Shown here: positions 53,391 through 61,670 of the stretch, in pieces
Layout: each line of letters starts with the position of its first letter
How positions within the stretch are numbered: the first letter of the stretch is position 1
Assembly (NCBI RefSeq): GCF_002754245.1
Contig: NZ_PEEX01000001.1
Span: 2,398,001-2,462,000, forward strand
Direction: 5' to 3'
Length of the DNA stretch: 64,000 nucleotides
Origin: Chryseobacterium sp. 52
GTDB lineage: Bacteria; Bacteroidota; Bacteroidia; Flavobacteriales; Weeksellaceae
Position numbers and translations under genes: made by a program
Notes under the pieces: model-generated
Seen by the model: only the letters and a program-made list of their open reading frames with translations
What the model was told of the DNA's origin: nothing
The model's database searches: none

Positions 53391-56099
53391 TTATTGGTTT
53401 TGTTCAACTTCATTTCTAATCTCTTTTAGTATGTTGTAAGGAATGCTTATGGTGAAAGTTACACCCAATCCACTGTTTTCGGCTTTTATAGCTCCTGCGT
53501 GCGCCTGTACAATTTTCTTGGAAATAGCCAGCCCGAGTCCGCTTCCTGTAGGTTTTAAAATATTTTGATTTTTTGACTGGTAAAATTTATCAAAAATCAT
53601 TTCCAGATCTTCTTCAGGAATGTGTCTTCCGGTATTGAAAATAGTAATAATCAGGTGATCTTCTTTTTCAGAGAGTTTGGTCTGGATAGTTCCCTGCTCG
53701 TCAGTAAATTTCAAAGCGTTTCCTAGAATATTCTGGAAAAGCTGGATCATTCTTGCTTCGTCATATTCAAATACAGTTTGGTTCAGAAGATTTACTTCAC
53801 TGATATGGATCGCTTTCTGCTGAATCAGATGGAGTAGCGGGTTTAAAGCTTTTTTATAGGTTTCAAGAATGTTGTTTTCGTTGATATTTAATGCAATTTC
53901 GCCGTGTTCCAGTTTGTCAAGATAGAGAATATCATTGATGATCTCACTCAATCTGTCAGATTCTGTAATAATATTGTTTAAAAATTCCTGTTTGATGTCT
54001 AAAGGAATATCATCGTCATCCGCTAAAATTTCTCCTGCCGAACGGATGGCGGTAATCGGAGTCCTTAATTCATGGGCAACAGAATCCAGGAAATCGTCTT
54101 TCTGACGGTCTTTAACAATTAAATTTTGATTGGCAGTTCTTAAATCATCGGAGAGCTTCTGCAATTCTTCAGACTGCTCTGTCAGTTTTTTATTGAGCGT
54201 AATATTTTCTTTGGATTCTTCTAAAATATTTAAAACTTCCTTTAAAGATATTTTATCTTCTTTAGTCACCCCTTCGATCAGGATTTTGGCGGATGCTGTT
54301 CCGATTCTTCCTGCCAAAAGATTTTCAGAGAATTTGATAAACCTTGAATCTGCCGTTTCAGTCTTGGAATCAATATTATATTTTAAATTAAAGATCCTTA
54401 ACGCCTGTTCTGTTTTATTTTTACCTAGAAACCTTTCCAGAATGTTCTTGATGTCTGAAATATAAGCCGTACCACGCCAGATGAAGGCATTCTCATGATT
54501 TTGAATATGTTTGTCAATATCCACATACAGTTCTGCGAAATTTCTTTCCCGGTAATTTCCTTTAACGCTTACGGAGATAATGGTAAACAACGAGGTATTG
54601 ACTAAGGTCGACCAGAAGAAGATTTGCGGAATTCTGCTTAAAAAAGAAATATTGAAAAATCCGAAAGCATCATATATTTCCCGGATAACTCCTTTAAGTT
54701 CCTGATTGTAAGAGAAATAATACTGAGGGATGATCAGTCCGAAATAACAGATTGCCAATCCTGCCAGAAGACCTGCTACAGCTCCTTTATAGCTTCCTCT
54801 TCTCCAGAAAATTGCTCCGAAAAATGAAGGTGCCAGTTGCGCAATCACCACAAAAGAGATCAGCCCGACAGAATCCAGTGATGTTTTCAAAATAAAATAT
54901 TTATAGAAAGCAAAGGCCATGATAATCAAAGCGAAGATGCTGAATTTCCTGATATTGGTGATGTTTCTTGTGTTCTGAACTTCGTTTTCAGATTTAAATT
55001 TCCCCAATAAACCGTAAGGAATGATGAGGTTGTTGGAAAGCATGATGGATAAGGTGATTGCAGAAATAATGATCATGGAAATACATGAGCTCAATCCACC
55101 TAGGAATACAAAAACCGTAATTAAAGTATTGTCAAAATGCTGAGGAATCAGAATAGAGTAGAACTCTGGATTTACCTTCTGGCCGTCAAAAATAAGCCTT
55201 CCGCCCCATGCAATCGGGAAAATGAAGATGGTAAAGATTAATAAATAAAGCGGGAAAAACCAGATGGCTGTTCTGATGTGTTTTTCCTGTCTGTTTTCGA
55301 TAATAGCGGTATGGAACTGTCTTGGAAGAATACAGATCGCTGTTGCAGAGATCATGCATAAAACCATCCAGTTCATGGCACCTTCAATCCCGTTGAACGT
55401 ATTTTTTTCTTTAAAATCCTCAAACTTACTTGCTTTCTCGTAGATGTCTGAGAAGCCGTCGAATACAAAATAAATAACAAAAATACCCAGGATAATGATA
55501 AAGAAAAGCTTTAGAAAACTTTCCAGGGCAATAGCGGAAATGATTCCTAAACGTTTTTCTGATGCATCAACATATCGGGTTCCGTAATAGGAAGAAAATA
55601 AAGCGATTAAAATAACCACGAATGTAGCGTTGTCAGTCAATATGTTATTTGACATCGAAGTTTCGGTGACCAAATGAAAGGTTTCCGAAATAGCTTTGAT
55701 CTGAAGTCCGATATAGGGAACAATAGCCAACAGACAGACAATGGTGATAATGGCACTGAAGCTTCGGCTGTTTCCATATCTTAAAGAAATAAAATCGGCA
55801 AGGCTGCTGATTTTGTTAATTCTTGAAATTCTAACAATCCTTGTATTGATGTAGATCCATGCGGGAATAATCATGATGGGACCAATATAAATGGGCAAAT
55901 AATTCAACCCGCTTGTCGCTGCAACCCCGATACTTCCGTAGTAAGTCCATGCTGTACAGTACACGGCCAGAGACAGTGCGTAAATGTAAGGATTGTTGAT
56001 CCACCGCTTGCTTTTCTTCTTCTCTGCCAGATGGGCAACTAAGAAGAGAAGGGCCAGGTAGAGTAAAACAACAACAAATAACGCGAAACTACTCATCAT
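53391..56099 (-). CDS. Histidine kinase fused to a sodium/solute-symporter domain
   Basis: 902 residues. The first 480 or so form a sodium:solute-symporter-like (SLC5) unit with about 13 membrane segments, for example GSIGVAATSGLNYLPIYIGPIMIIPAWIY and GGLSSCISMIIISAITLSIMLSNNLI. A linker region (about 490-650, possibly STAC-like plus a coiled coil) follows. The kinase core carries H-box His676 in DSVAHELRTPITAIRS, N-box NILGNALKFTDEQ, F-box FDKFYQS and G-box GSGLGLAIS. It resembles CbrA/CrbS proteins, which sense nutrients through the symporter part. Directly before the receiver-only regulator, with an overlapping tiny membrane gene upstream; acs and a PrpE-like ligase follow. Confidence 0.93.
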   Translation of the reverse strand: MMSSFALFVVVLLYLALLFLVAHLAEKKKSKRWINNPYIYALSLAVYCTAWTYYGSIGVAATSGLNYLPIYIGPIMIIPAWIYINTRIVRISRINKISSLADFISLRYGNSRSFSAIITIVCLLAIVPYIGLQIKAISETFHLVTETSMSNNILTDNATFVVILIALFSSYYGTRYVDASEKRLGIISAIALESFLKLFFIIILGIFVIYFVFDGFSDIYEKASKFEDFKEKNTFNGIEGAMNWMVLCMISATAICILPRQFHTAIIENRQEKHIRTAIWFFPLYLLIFTIFIFPIAWGGRLIFDGQKVNPEFYSILIPQHFDNTLITVFVFLGGLSSCISMIIISAITLSIMLSNNLIIPYGLLGKFKSENEVQNTRNITNIRKFSIFALIIMAFAFYKYFILKTSLDSVGLISFVVIAQLAPSFFGAIFWRRGSYKGAVAGLLAGLAICYFGLIIPQYYFSYNQELKGVIREIYDAFGFFNISFLSRIPQIFFWSTLVNTSLFTIISVSVKGNYRERNFAELYVDIDKHIQNHENAFIWRGTAYISDIKNILERFLGKNKTEQALRIFNLKYNIDSKTETADSRFIKFSENLLAGRIGTASAKILIEGVTKEDKISLKEVLNILEESKENITLNKKLTEQSEELQKLSDDLRTANQNLIVKDRQKDDFLDSVAHELRTPITAIRSAGEILADDDDIPLDIKQEFLNNIITESDRLSEIINDILYLDKLEHGEIALNINENNILETYKKALNPLLHLIQQKAIHISEVNLLNQTVFEYDEARMIQLFQNILGNALKFTDEQGTIQTKLSEKEDHLIITIFNTGRHIPEEDLEMIFDKFYQSKNQNILKPTGSGLGLAISKKIVQAHAGAIKAENSGLGVTFTISIPYNILKEIRNEVEQNQ

Positions 56100-56283
56100 A
56101 TTTTTTTACGATTACAAAAGAAATAATGATGGAGATCATCCAGACAGCGAACAGGTAAATAAGGATCATCGGATAGCCGAAAACATCTTTTTCACTGTTG
56201 AAAAGCAATGAAACAGGGATGCTGAAAGCAATCATCAGTCCGATGCTCAGGATAACCAGTTTTTGTTCGTGTCTCTTCTTCAT
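56089..56283 (-). CDS. Tiny two-helix membrane protein
   Basis: 64 residues with two membrane segments (about 9-27 and 36-57). It overlaps the start of the symporter-kinase gene by 11 bases, so the two are translationally coupled. The arrangement recalls the small two-helix subunit (yjcH/DUF485-like) encoded with the acetate permease actP; sequence relation is not claimed. A role as accessory subunit of the sensor is plausible. Confidence 0.75.
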   Translation of the reverse strand: MKKRHEQKLVILSIGLMIAFSIPVSLLFNSEKDVFGYPMILIYLFAVWMISIIISFVIVKKYDE

Positions 56284-56285
56284 AC

Positions 56286-56744
56286 CTATTTAAGTTCTTT
56301 GCTAAAGCATACAGCTTCTTCATTTTCTGCGTAAATTCCATAGTTTTCAATTACTTTATATCCGTTTTTCATGTAAAATGCCACGGCATTATAATTGGTT
56401 TTCCTGGTTTCGAGATAAATGTGTTGATAATTTAGTTGTTTAGCTGTAATTTCCAGTGCAGAGAGGATTTTCCAGCCCAATCCCTTTCTTTTTTCCTGGG
56501 AGAACATTCGTTTAACCTCACATATCTGTGGGAAGAGTGGGCGGATACCTCCACAGGCAACAGCATCTTCTCCATCTAAAGCAATAATGAACACGGCATT
56601 TTCTTGAGTAAAATCATCCAGATCTGCATTTTTACTTCCGTTACTTCCAGAGATATCCGTGAGAGAATCATTTAATCTATTAATTAAACCAATAGCTCTT
56701 TTGTCTTCCGAAGGATGTTTGATTACTTCAATTGTGATACTCAT
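56286..56744 (-). CDS. GNAT-family N-acetyltransferase
   Basis: 152 residues of the GNAT fold: acetyl-CoA-binding EVKRMFSQEKRKGLGWKILSALE (motif A, R/QxxGxG/A), then YQHIYLETRKTNYNAVAFYMKNGYKVIENYG. Ends two bases before the tiny membrane gene, so it is in the same transcription unit. Acs in other bacteria is regulated by lysine acetylation, but this protein lacks any specific Pat-type marker. Substrate unknown. Confidence 0.87.
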   Translation of the reverse strand: MSITIEVIKHPSEDKRAIGLINRLNDSLTDISGSNGSKNADLDDFTQENAVFIIALDGEDAVACGGIRPLFPQICEVKRMFSQEKRKGLGWKILSALEITAKQLNYQHIYLETRKTNYNAVAFYMKNGYKVIENYGIYAENEEAVCFSKELK

Positions 56745-56899
56745 TCTTGCTTTTTATAAAAAATACACGATTATTATAAATGTCAGATTTTGTTTACAAT
56801 AAAACCTGTTAGACATAATAATTAACATTCAATCTAAAGTTAAAAAAATAATTGATGAATGGCTTATAACACATTCATCAATTATCATTGATTTTATTC

Positions 56900-57127
56900 T
56901 TATGTGTTATCGTCTGAATATTCTCCCGTCAGCGAATAGTATCCGAAAATAGCCAGCCCGCCGGAGATAATCGGCATCAGTACAAATAAGATGATGATCC
57001 CGAATACCAGATCTTCCTGCTTTCCTGAGGTGATCTTTGGAATTCCTAAAACCGTAGTTCCGAAATATCCCACCACCAAAGCAACTGCAATCCAGAGTAT
57101 GCCTAATATTTTTTTTAGTCCGTTCAT
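56900..57127 (-). CDS. Small two-helix membrane protein
   Basis: 75 residues with two membrane segments (about 8-30 and 40-68) and a short acidic tail (TGEYSDDNT). It lies 43 bases downstream of the MFS transporter gene on the same strand. No domain recognised; probably a transporter accessory protein. Confidence 0.7.
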   Translation of the reverse strand: MNGLKKILGILWIAVALVVGYFGTTVLGIPKITSGKQEDLVFGIIILFVLMPIISGGLAIFGYYSLTGEYSDDNT

Positions 57128-57170
57128 TTTAGTAGTTTTAAAATTAGTAAAAAATTAAGTGATTCAGTGC

Positions 57171-58751
57171 CTAATCATGAATATTATTGTTCTTATTTTT
57201 AAGATAAAATAATCCTATGATCAGACAGACCCCCGCAACGCCAATCGGATACCAGAGTCCCTGAAGGTACCAGGTAGGATGTCCCGCATCTTTACCAACT
57301 GTGACGAGATAAGTGGCAACTGCCGGAAGCAATCCTCCGAATACTCCGTTTCCAATATGATACGGTAAAGACATGGAAGTGTAGCGGATTCTCACCGGGA
57401 ACATTTCCACAAGGAATGCCGCAATTGGACCATACACCATCGTTACAAATAACACCTGAATGAATACTAAGAAAACCAGATACCATTTTGTATTGTCAGC
57501 TAGCTTTACGGTTTGTGAAACTTTAGGCTCTTCGGCTTTTCCGTCTTTCATAACCGGTCCGGTTGGTGACCAATGAACGATACTGTCTTTTTTTGTTAAA
57601 GTACCATCTGTGAATAGTGTTTCTTTATGGAATGTCACTAAACTGTCTGTCGCAATTTCTTTATGTATTTTTGCCGTTCTCTTCTCTGTGATTCCGTTGG
57701 CGGCAATCGTTTTGCTCTCAAGATTTACACTCTTATACATGCTGTCGTAGATAGGGCGGTAGGCTAAAATAGCCACTAACATTCCCGTCATCATAATTGC
57801 TTTTCTCCCGATTTTATCAGAAAGCCATCCGAAAAATACGAAGAAAGGAGTTCCCATTAAGAGCGCAGTTGCCATCAGTGAATCGACCTGTGCAGACTCT
57901 ACATTCATAACTTTTTGCAGGAAACTCATGGCGTAGAACTGTCCGGTATACCAGATCACCCCTTGTCCCATTGCAGCTCCGAATAATGCCAAAAGAACAA
58001 ATTTAAAATTGAATTTATTTCCAAAACTTTCTTTTAAAGGATTTTTAGAGGTTTTTCCCTCGCTTTTAGCTTTTGCGAATAATGGAGATTCTTTCATGTT
58101 TTTTCTGATGACATAAGAAACGCCAACCATTAAAATTGAAATCCAAAACGGAACCCTCCATCCCCAATTGTCAAATTCATCCGCTGAAAGTGTGTTTTTG
58201 GTAATTAAAATAACAATCAGTGAAATGAAAAGCCCTGCTGTTGCCGTTGTTTGAATCCATGAAGTCCAATACCCTCTTCGGTGGGGTTGTGCGTATTCGG
58301 CAACATAAGTGGCAGCGCCTCCGTATTCCCCTCCTAAGGCTAACCCTTGTAATAATCTTAAAATTAAAACTAAAACAGGAGCCATAAATCCTATTGTTTC
58401 ATAGCTTGGGATACATCCGATAAGAAATGTTGAGAATCCCATGATCAGTAAGGTGACAAGAAAAGTGTATTTTCTTCCGATAATATCACCTAATCTTCCA
58501 AAGAACAAGGCTCCGAAAGGCCTTACCACAAATCCGGCTGCAAAAGTAGCAAGAGTGGATAAAAACGCTGCGGTAGGGTTGTCTGCAGGGAAAAATTTTG
58601 TAGCTAAAACGATGGCTAAGCTTCCAAAAATATAAAAGTCATACCATTCTATCAGAGTACCGAGTGATGAAGCGGTGATTACGCTCCAGATCGTACGGTT
58701 CTTCTGCCGCTCGGTCATATTCTCGTAGTTTTCGTGGTGATTGTCGCTCAT
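57171..58751 (-). CDS. MFS transporter of the metabolite:H+ symporter (MHS) type with a large periplasmic insert
   Basis: Proton symporter of the MHS group (ProP/ShiA/KgtP-like), 526 residues. FGRLGDIIGRKYTF (motif A) and RLLQGLALGGEYGGAATYVAEYA are group-specific. The unusual part is a hydrophilic stretch of about 90 residues (roughly 332-420) between helices 9 and 10, with a TDGTLTKKDS type sequence, longer than in ordinary members. Its Thr/Lys/Asp-rich character suggests a periplasmic domain. The small membrane gene downstream and the porin upstream may form a porin-to-inner-membrane uptake path for a small organic acid or osmolyte. Substrate not assigned. Confidence 0.88.
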   Translation of the reverse strand: MSDNHHENYENMTERQKNRTIWSVITASSLGTLIEWYDFYIFGSLAIVLATKFFPADNPTAAFLSTLATFAAGFVVRPFGALFFGRLGDIIGRKYTFLVTLLIMGFSTFLIGCIPSYETIGFMAPVLVLILRLLQGLALGGEYGGAATYVAEYAQPHRRGYWTSWIQTTATAGLFISLIVILITKNTLSADEFDNWGWRVPFWISILMVGVSYVIRKNMKESPLFAKAKSEGKTSKNPLKESFGNKFNFKFVLLALFGAAMGQGVIWYTGQFYAMSFLQKVMNVESAQVDSLMATALLMGTPFFVFFGWLSDKIGRKAIMMTGMLVAILAYRPIYDSMYKSVNLESKTIAANGITEKRTAKIHKEIATDSLVTFHKETLFTDGTLTKKDSIVHWSPTGPVMKDGKAEEPKVSQTVKLADNTKWYLVFLVFIQVLFVTMVYGPIAAFLVEMFPVRIRYTSMSLPYHIGNGVFGGLLPAVATYLVTVGKDAGHPTWYLQGLWYPIGVAGVCLIIGLFYLKNKNNNIHD

Positions 58752-58800
58752 GTTGATTGATTTTGAGGTTAAAAATTAGGATATTAATTTCATCCGGAGT

Positions 58801-60180
58801 TTAAAGATAGATTTGGAACTGTACGATAAATTCGCCTTTTGAAGAAGGACTTTCCGTAGGGCTTGTATAGATCGGTCTTGTAGAATACTGAGTGGTAATC
58901 TTTGCATGATGTCCGTCTATGAACCAGTTGGCACCTACGTCGAATTGTGAGGAAGATTTATCAAGGGCTTCAAAACTTTTATGGGTATACGCAGCGAAAG
59001 GCTGTATTCTGATCTTTGGTTTTTCTGCCTGACTTGGAAGCAGTAATCCGGCTTGTGCATAGATAACATTCCCTGTTCCTATCATGGGTTGTAGATTTCC
59101 GGGACCTGCAATAGCTTTATTTCCTGCGAAATTAGGATCAGAAGCTGCAATATTCATTGTTCCCAGATTTCTTATGTAATTAGGACCAAAATTATAGTTG
59201 TAATATCCGGCATAGGCAGAAACGGCCATTTTGTTTTTTGCATTTCCTAAAGGAATGTCGGCAAAAGCATCTACGGCAACAAGTGTGATGTCGTGCTTTT
59301 CAATGCTGGAATTTACAGACGTTCTTGTTCCGTCAGCCTGATGATAAAACCCAGCCCCGATATTGAAGACCTTCTTTGTGCCTAGATACGAACCCACCTT
59401 GAAAGGAAGTGTATTGGATTCTTCATCCAGAAACTGATATTCAACATATCCTGCCTTTGAAAAACTAGGATTTCCGTTGTTGTCAACGGCTGCAGCTTTT
59501 GATGGATCTGTAACATTGACAGGAATTAAGTCCGTTGCAAAAGGCTTGTTTAAACTGAAACGGTATTCTAATTTACCATATTTCCCTTTTGCAAACATTC
59601 CGAGCTGTCTTGCAAACTGGTCAGAATTATCAATTAATGGCCATGAGAAAATAGGGGAGTCTACGGTAAGGAAGTTCAGTGTGGAAGCCATGGTCATACG
59701 GGAAAGTCCCATGTAGTAATGAAGCCCGGCTCCTAAAGATAAACTGAATTTTCCTGCTTCTCCAGGTAGAATAACTGCGTATTCATTCCATGCATCATGA
59801 AAAAATAGCTGAGGTTTCTTTCCGTTTCCATAACCTCCTGTTCCTGTGGTGCCTGTAGCTCCGCCATTGATAAAGGTCTGGTTGTTGATCCCGAAATGGG
59901 CAAGAATCATATATCTTTTAGAGATTTGCGCATATACTAAAGCACGTAATCTTCTGTTTCCCAGGCTCCATGAGTTGTCGGTAGCTTCTCCCGCTACCAT
60001 ACTTCCGGGATTCATTTGGGTGTTCCGGAGCCAGAACTGGTCCCATAGTATAAATCTGATGTACTTATCTCCTTCCTGATTGAGGTTTAATTTTAATCCG
60101 CCTCCGTAATCAGGAGAACCCTGTGAGTATAAAGAACTGCTTATTAGGGCTAATCCAATAAATGAAAGTAATTTCTTCAT
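58801..60180 (-). CDS. Outer-membrane porin, 16-strand-like
   Basis: 459 residues with a signal peptide (MKKLLSFIGLALISSSLYSQ). The chain is built of alternating strands and ends in VQFQIYL with a terminal hydrophobic residue as in porins (FAYTHKSFEAL, GANWFIDGHHAKITTQYSTRPIY, EFIVQFQIYL). It resembles the phosphate-selective-like or hypothetical porin group of Bacteroidota. It is the first gene of the minus-strand block leading to the MFS transporter, kinase and acyl-CoA ligases and starts 50 bases before that transporter. Confidence 0.87.
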   Translation of the reverse strand: MKKLLSFIGLALISSSLYSQGSPDYGGGLKLNLNQEGDKYIRFILWDQFWLRNTQMNPGSMVAGEATDNSWSLGNRRLRALVYAQISKRYMILAHFGINNQTFINGGATGTTGTGGYGNGKKPQLFFHDAWNEYAVILPGEAGKFSLSLGAGLHYYMGLSRMTMASTLNFLTVDSPIFSWPLIDNSDQFARQLGMFAKGKYGKLEYRFSLNKPFATDLIPVNVTDPSKAAAVDNNGNPSFSKAGYVEYQFLDEESNTLPFKVGSYLGTKKVFNIGAGFYHQADGTRTSVNSSIEKHDITLVAVDAFADIPLGNAKNKMAVSAYAGYYNYNFGPNYIRNLGTMNIAASDPNFAGNKAIAGPGNLQPMIGTGNVIYAQAGLLLPSQAEKPKIRIQPFAAYTHKSFEALDKSSSQFDVGANWFIDGHHAKITTQYSTRPIYTSPTESPSSKGEFIVQFQIYL

Positions 60181-60487
60181 AAATTATCAATTTTTGGCGT
60201 TGTTTTTTGTGAAAGCCAAATTGTAATTAATAATTTAGTTACAAAAATTTAATATATATTATTGGTAAGTATATAGTTTTTATGTAATTCTCTGGTTTTT
60301 AGGTGTAAGTTATATGTTTTTAGGTGGATGAATTTGAACGGTTTAGGGTAAGTGGGGTTGGGCAGCGTTGTTAATTATCGCTGAGTAGTTGTTGAATGTA
60401 TATCTGAAATCTGATGTTTTACGCCCTGCATCTTGAATCTTGAATCTTGTTTCTTGGCTCTTGTTTCTTGACTCTAAAACCTCCCTC
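60181..60487. other. Intergenic region with degenerate repeat
   Basis: About 306 bases without a gene, between the porin start and the end of the InsA-like gene, both on the minus strand. The left part is AT-rich and should contain the porin promoter; the right part (60401-60476) is the fifth copy of the degenerate CATCTTGAATCTTG element. Confidence 0.65.
60401..60476 (+). repeat. Degenerate TCTGAAATCT/CATCTTGATTCTTG element, copy 5
   Basis: TATCTGAAATCTGATG is followed by GCATCTTGAATCTTGAATC, TTGTTTCTTGGCTC and TTGTTTCTTGACTC. This is the clearest copy, with at least five TCTTG repeats at irregular spacing of 7-9 bases. Confidence 0.7.
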
Positions 60488-60904
60488 TCACTTCTTAAAC
60501 CTTTCCCATTTAATCAGCATGTATTTATCAGCAAACTGAGTAATGATAAGCCCTGAGTTCTTGATGTTTTCTTCCTTGGCGATATATTCAATCAATTCAT
60601 TCTGTTTTAATATTTTGTAAACAGGATGGAATCCGGAATGAGGAGGTCTTGTAATGTTATATTTCTTAATCCATGAACTGATGGTAACATGAGAAACCCC
60701 AATAATTCTTTCTATTTCACGAAAGCTAAGGCCTTCAAGATAGAGCTGCAGGGCTTTGGTAACATAGTAGTCATCTATCTGTTTTCCCATTTTTTTAACG
60801 GTAAAATAGTAATTACAGTCTTTACAGAGAAAGCGTTGCTTTTCGTTAATAATGCCGCTTTTTACGATAGTATTGCCGTTGCATTTTGGACAGGTATTTT
60901 CCAT
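60488..60904 (-). CDS. IS1 InsA-like zinc-ribbon/HTH protein, possibly domesticated
   Basis: 138 residues. N-terminal zinc ribbon with Cys5, Cys8, Cys27 and Cys30, then a helix-turn-helix (LSFREIERIIGVSHVTISSWIKKYNI). The layout is that of IS1-type InsA, the regulator of IS1 transposition, but no InsB transposase frame or terminal inverted repeats are present, so it is not an active element. The C-terminal 40 residues (GLIITQFADKYMLIKWERFKK) are not IS-like. Two TTTAGCAAA copies overlap its promoter. It may act as a local regulator, or be a leftover. Confidence 0.78.
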   Translation of the reverse strand: MENTCPKCNGNTIVKSGIINEKQRFLCKDCNYYFTVKKMGKQIDDYYVTKALQLYLEGLSFREIERIIGVSHVTISSWIKKYNITRPPHSGFHPVYKILKQNELIEYIAKEENIKNSGLIITQFADKYMLIKWERFKK

Positions 60905-60915
60905 AGCTATATGTT

Positions 60916-60943
60916 TTTAGCAAATATATAATAATTTAGCAAA
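60916..60943 (-). promoter_or_regulatory. Promoter and direct repeats of the InsA-like gene
   Basis: TATATTTG (minus strand, 60921-60928) matches TAnnTTTG, 17 bases before the ATG at 60904. TTTAGCAAA occurs twice (60916-60924, 60935-60943), 19 bases apart, one copy overlapping the -7 box, suggesting an autoregulatory site. Confidence 0.5.
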
Positions 60944-61010
60944 ATTAAATAATTCAATAAAGATAAAATTACCTGTGTATTTCATTTAAACAAAAAAAAT
61001 ATCTTTTTAA

Positions 61011-61043
61011 TTTGGTTTTTAAAGTTATTATGCTTTAAATTTG
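61011..61043 (+). promoter_or_regulatory. Promoter of the arginine cluster
   Basis: TTTG at 61011-61014 and TAAATTTG at 61036-61043 match the two parts of the Bacteroidota promoter with a 21-base spacer, ending 21 bases before the GNAT ATG at 61065. Confidence 0.65.
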
Positions 61044-61064
61044 CCAAAAAATTCAGATAAATAA

Positions 61065-61670
61065 ATGGAAATAGAAATTTCCTCATGCGAACATCTAATG
61101 TATGTGAGTGAAATACAGCAGGAAATGTATGATTCTGCACAGCGTAGAGGAACGGGGATCGCAAAACGTTCCATCGAATATTTAACGAAAAAGATTTCAG
61201 ATGGCAATGCTGTGGTTGCTACTGAAAATGGCGAATGGGTGGGGTTTTGTTACATAGAGACCTGGTCACACGGTCGGTTTGTAGCGAACTCAGGGCTTAT
61301 CGTGTCCCCCAATTATAGGAACAGAGGAGTCGCAACTCTGATAAAGAATAAGGTTTTCCAATTATCTAGAGATAAATATCCGAATGCAAAAGTGTTTGGA
61401 TTAACCACAGGACTTGCCGTCATGAAAATTAACAGTGATCTGGGGTACAAACCGGTGATCTATTCAGAACTGACTCAGGACGAGGAGTTCTGGAGCGGGT
61501 GTAAGAACTGTGTGAATTATGAAATTTTAATGAAAAAGGAACGTAAAAACTGTCTCTGCACAGCAATGCTTTTCGTTCCTGAAAATAATAATAAAGTGAA
61601 TGGGACTGAAATTCAGCAGTCCGAAATTGATCATTACAATGGAGAAAAAGAAAGTCGTCTTAGCGTTTAG
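61065..61670 (+). CDS. GNAT N-acetyltransferase heading the arginine cluster
   Basis: 201 residues. GNAT fold with VSPNYRNRGVATLIKNKV (motif A) and YPNAKVFGLTTGLAVMKINSDLGY. It overlaps argG by 32 bases and precedes argG and argC, so it likely supplies the N-acetyl (or N-succinyl) group on glutamate for arginine synthesis. A glutamate specificity is inferred from position only. A Cys cluster (GCKNCVNYE and NCLC) near residues 146-167 is unusual for a GNAT and may bind metal or regulate activity. Confidence 0.86.
   Translation: MEIEISSCEHLMYVSEIQQEMYDSAQRRGTGIAKRSIEYLTKKISDGNAVVATENGEWVGFCYIETWSHGRFVANSGLIVSPNYRNRGVATLIKNKVFQLSRDKYPNAKVFGLTTGLAVMKINSDLGYKPVIYSELTQDEEFWSGCKNCVNYEILMKKERKNCLCTAMLFVPENNNKVNGTEIQQSEIDHYNGEKESRLSV

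Noticed and set aside
60488..60904. Active IS1 transposon
   Set aside because: Only an InsA-like frame exists; no InsB catalytic frame, terminal inverted repeats or target duplication were found.
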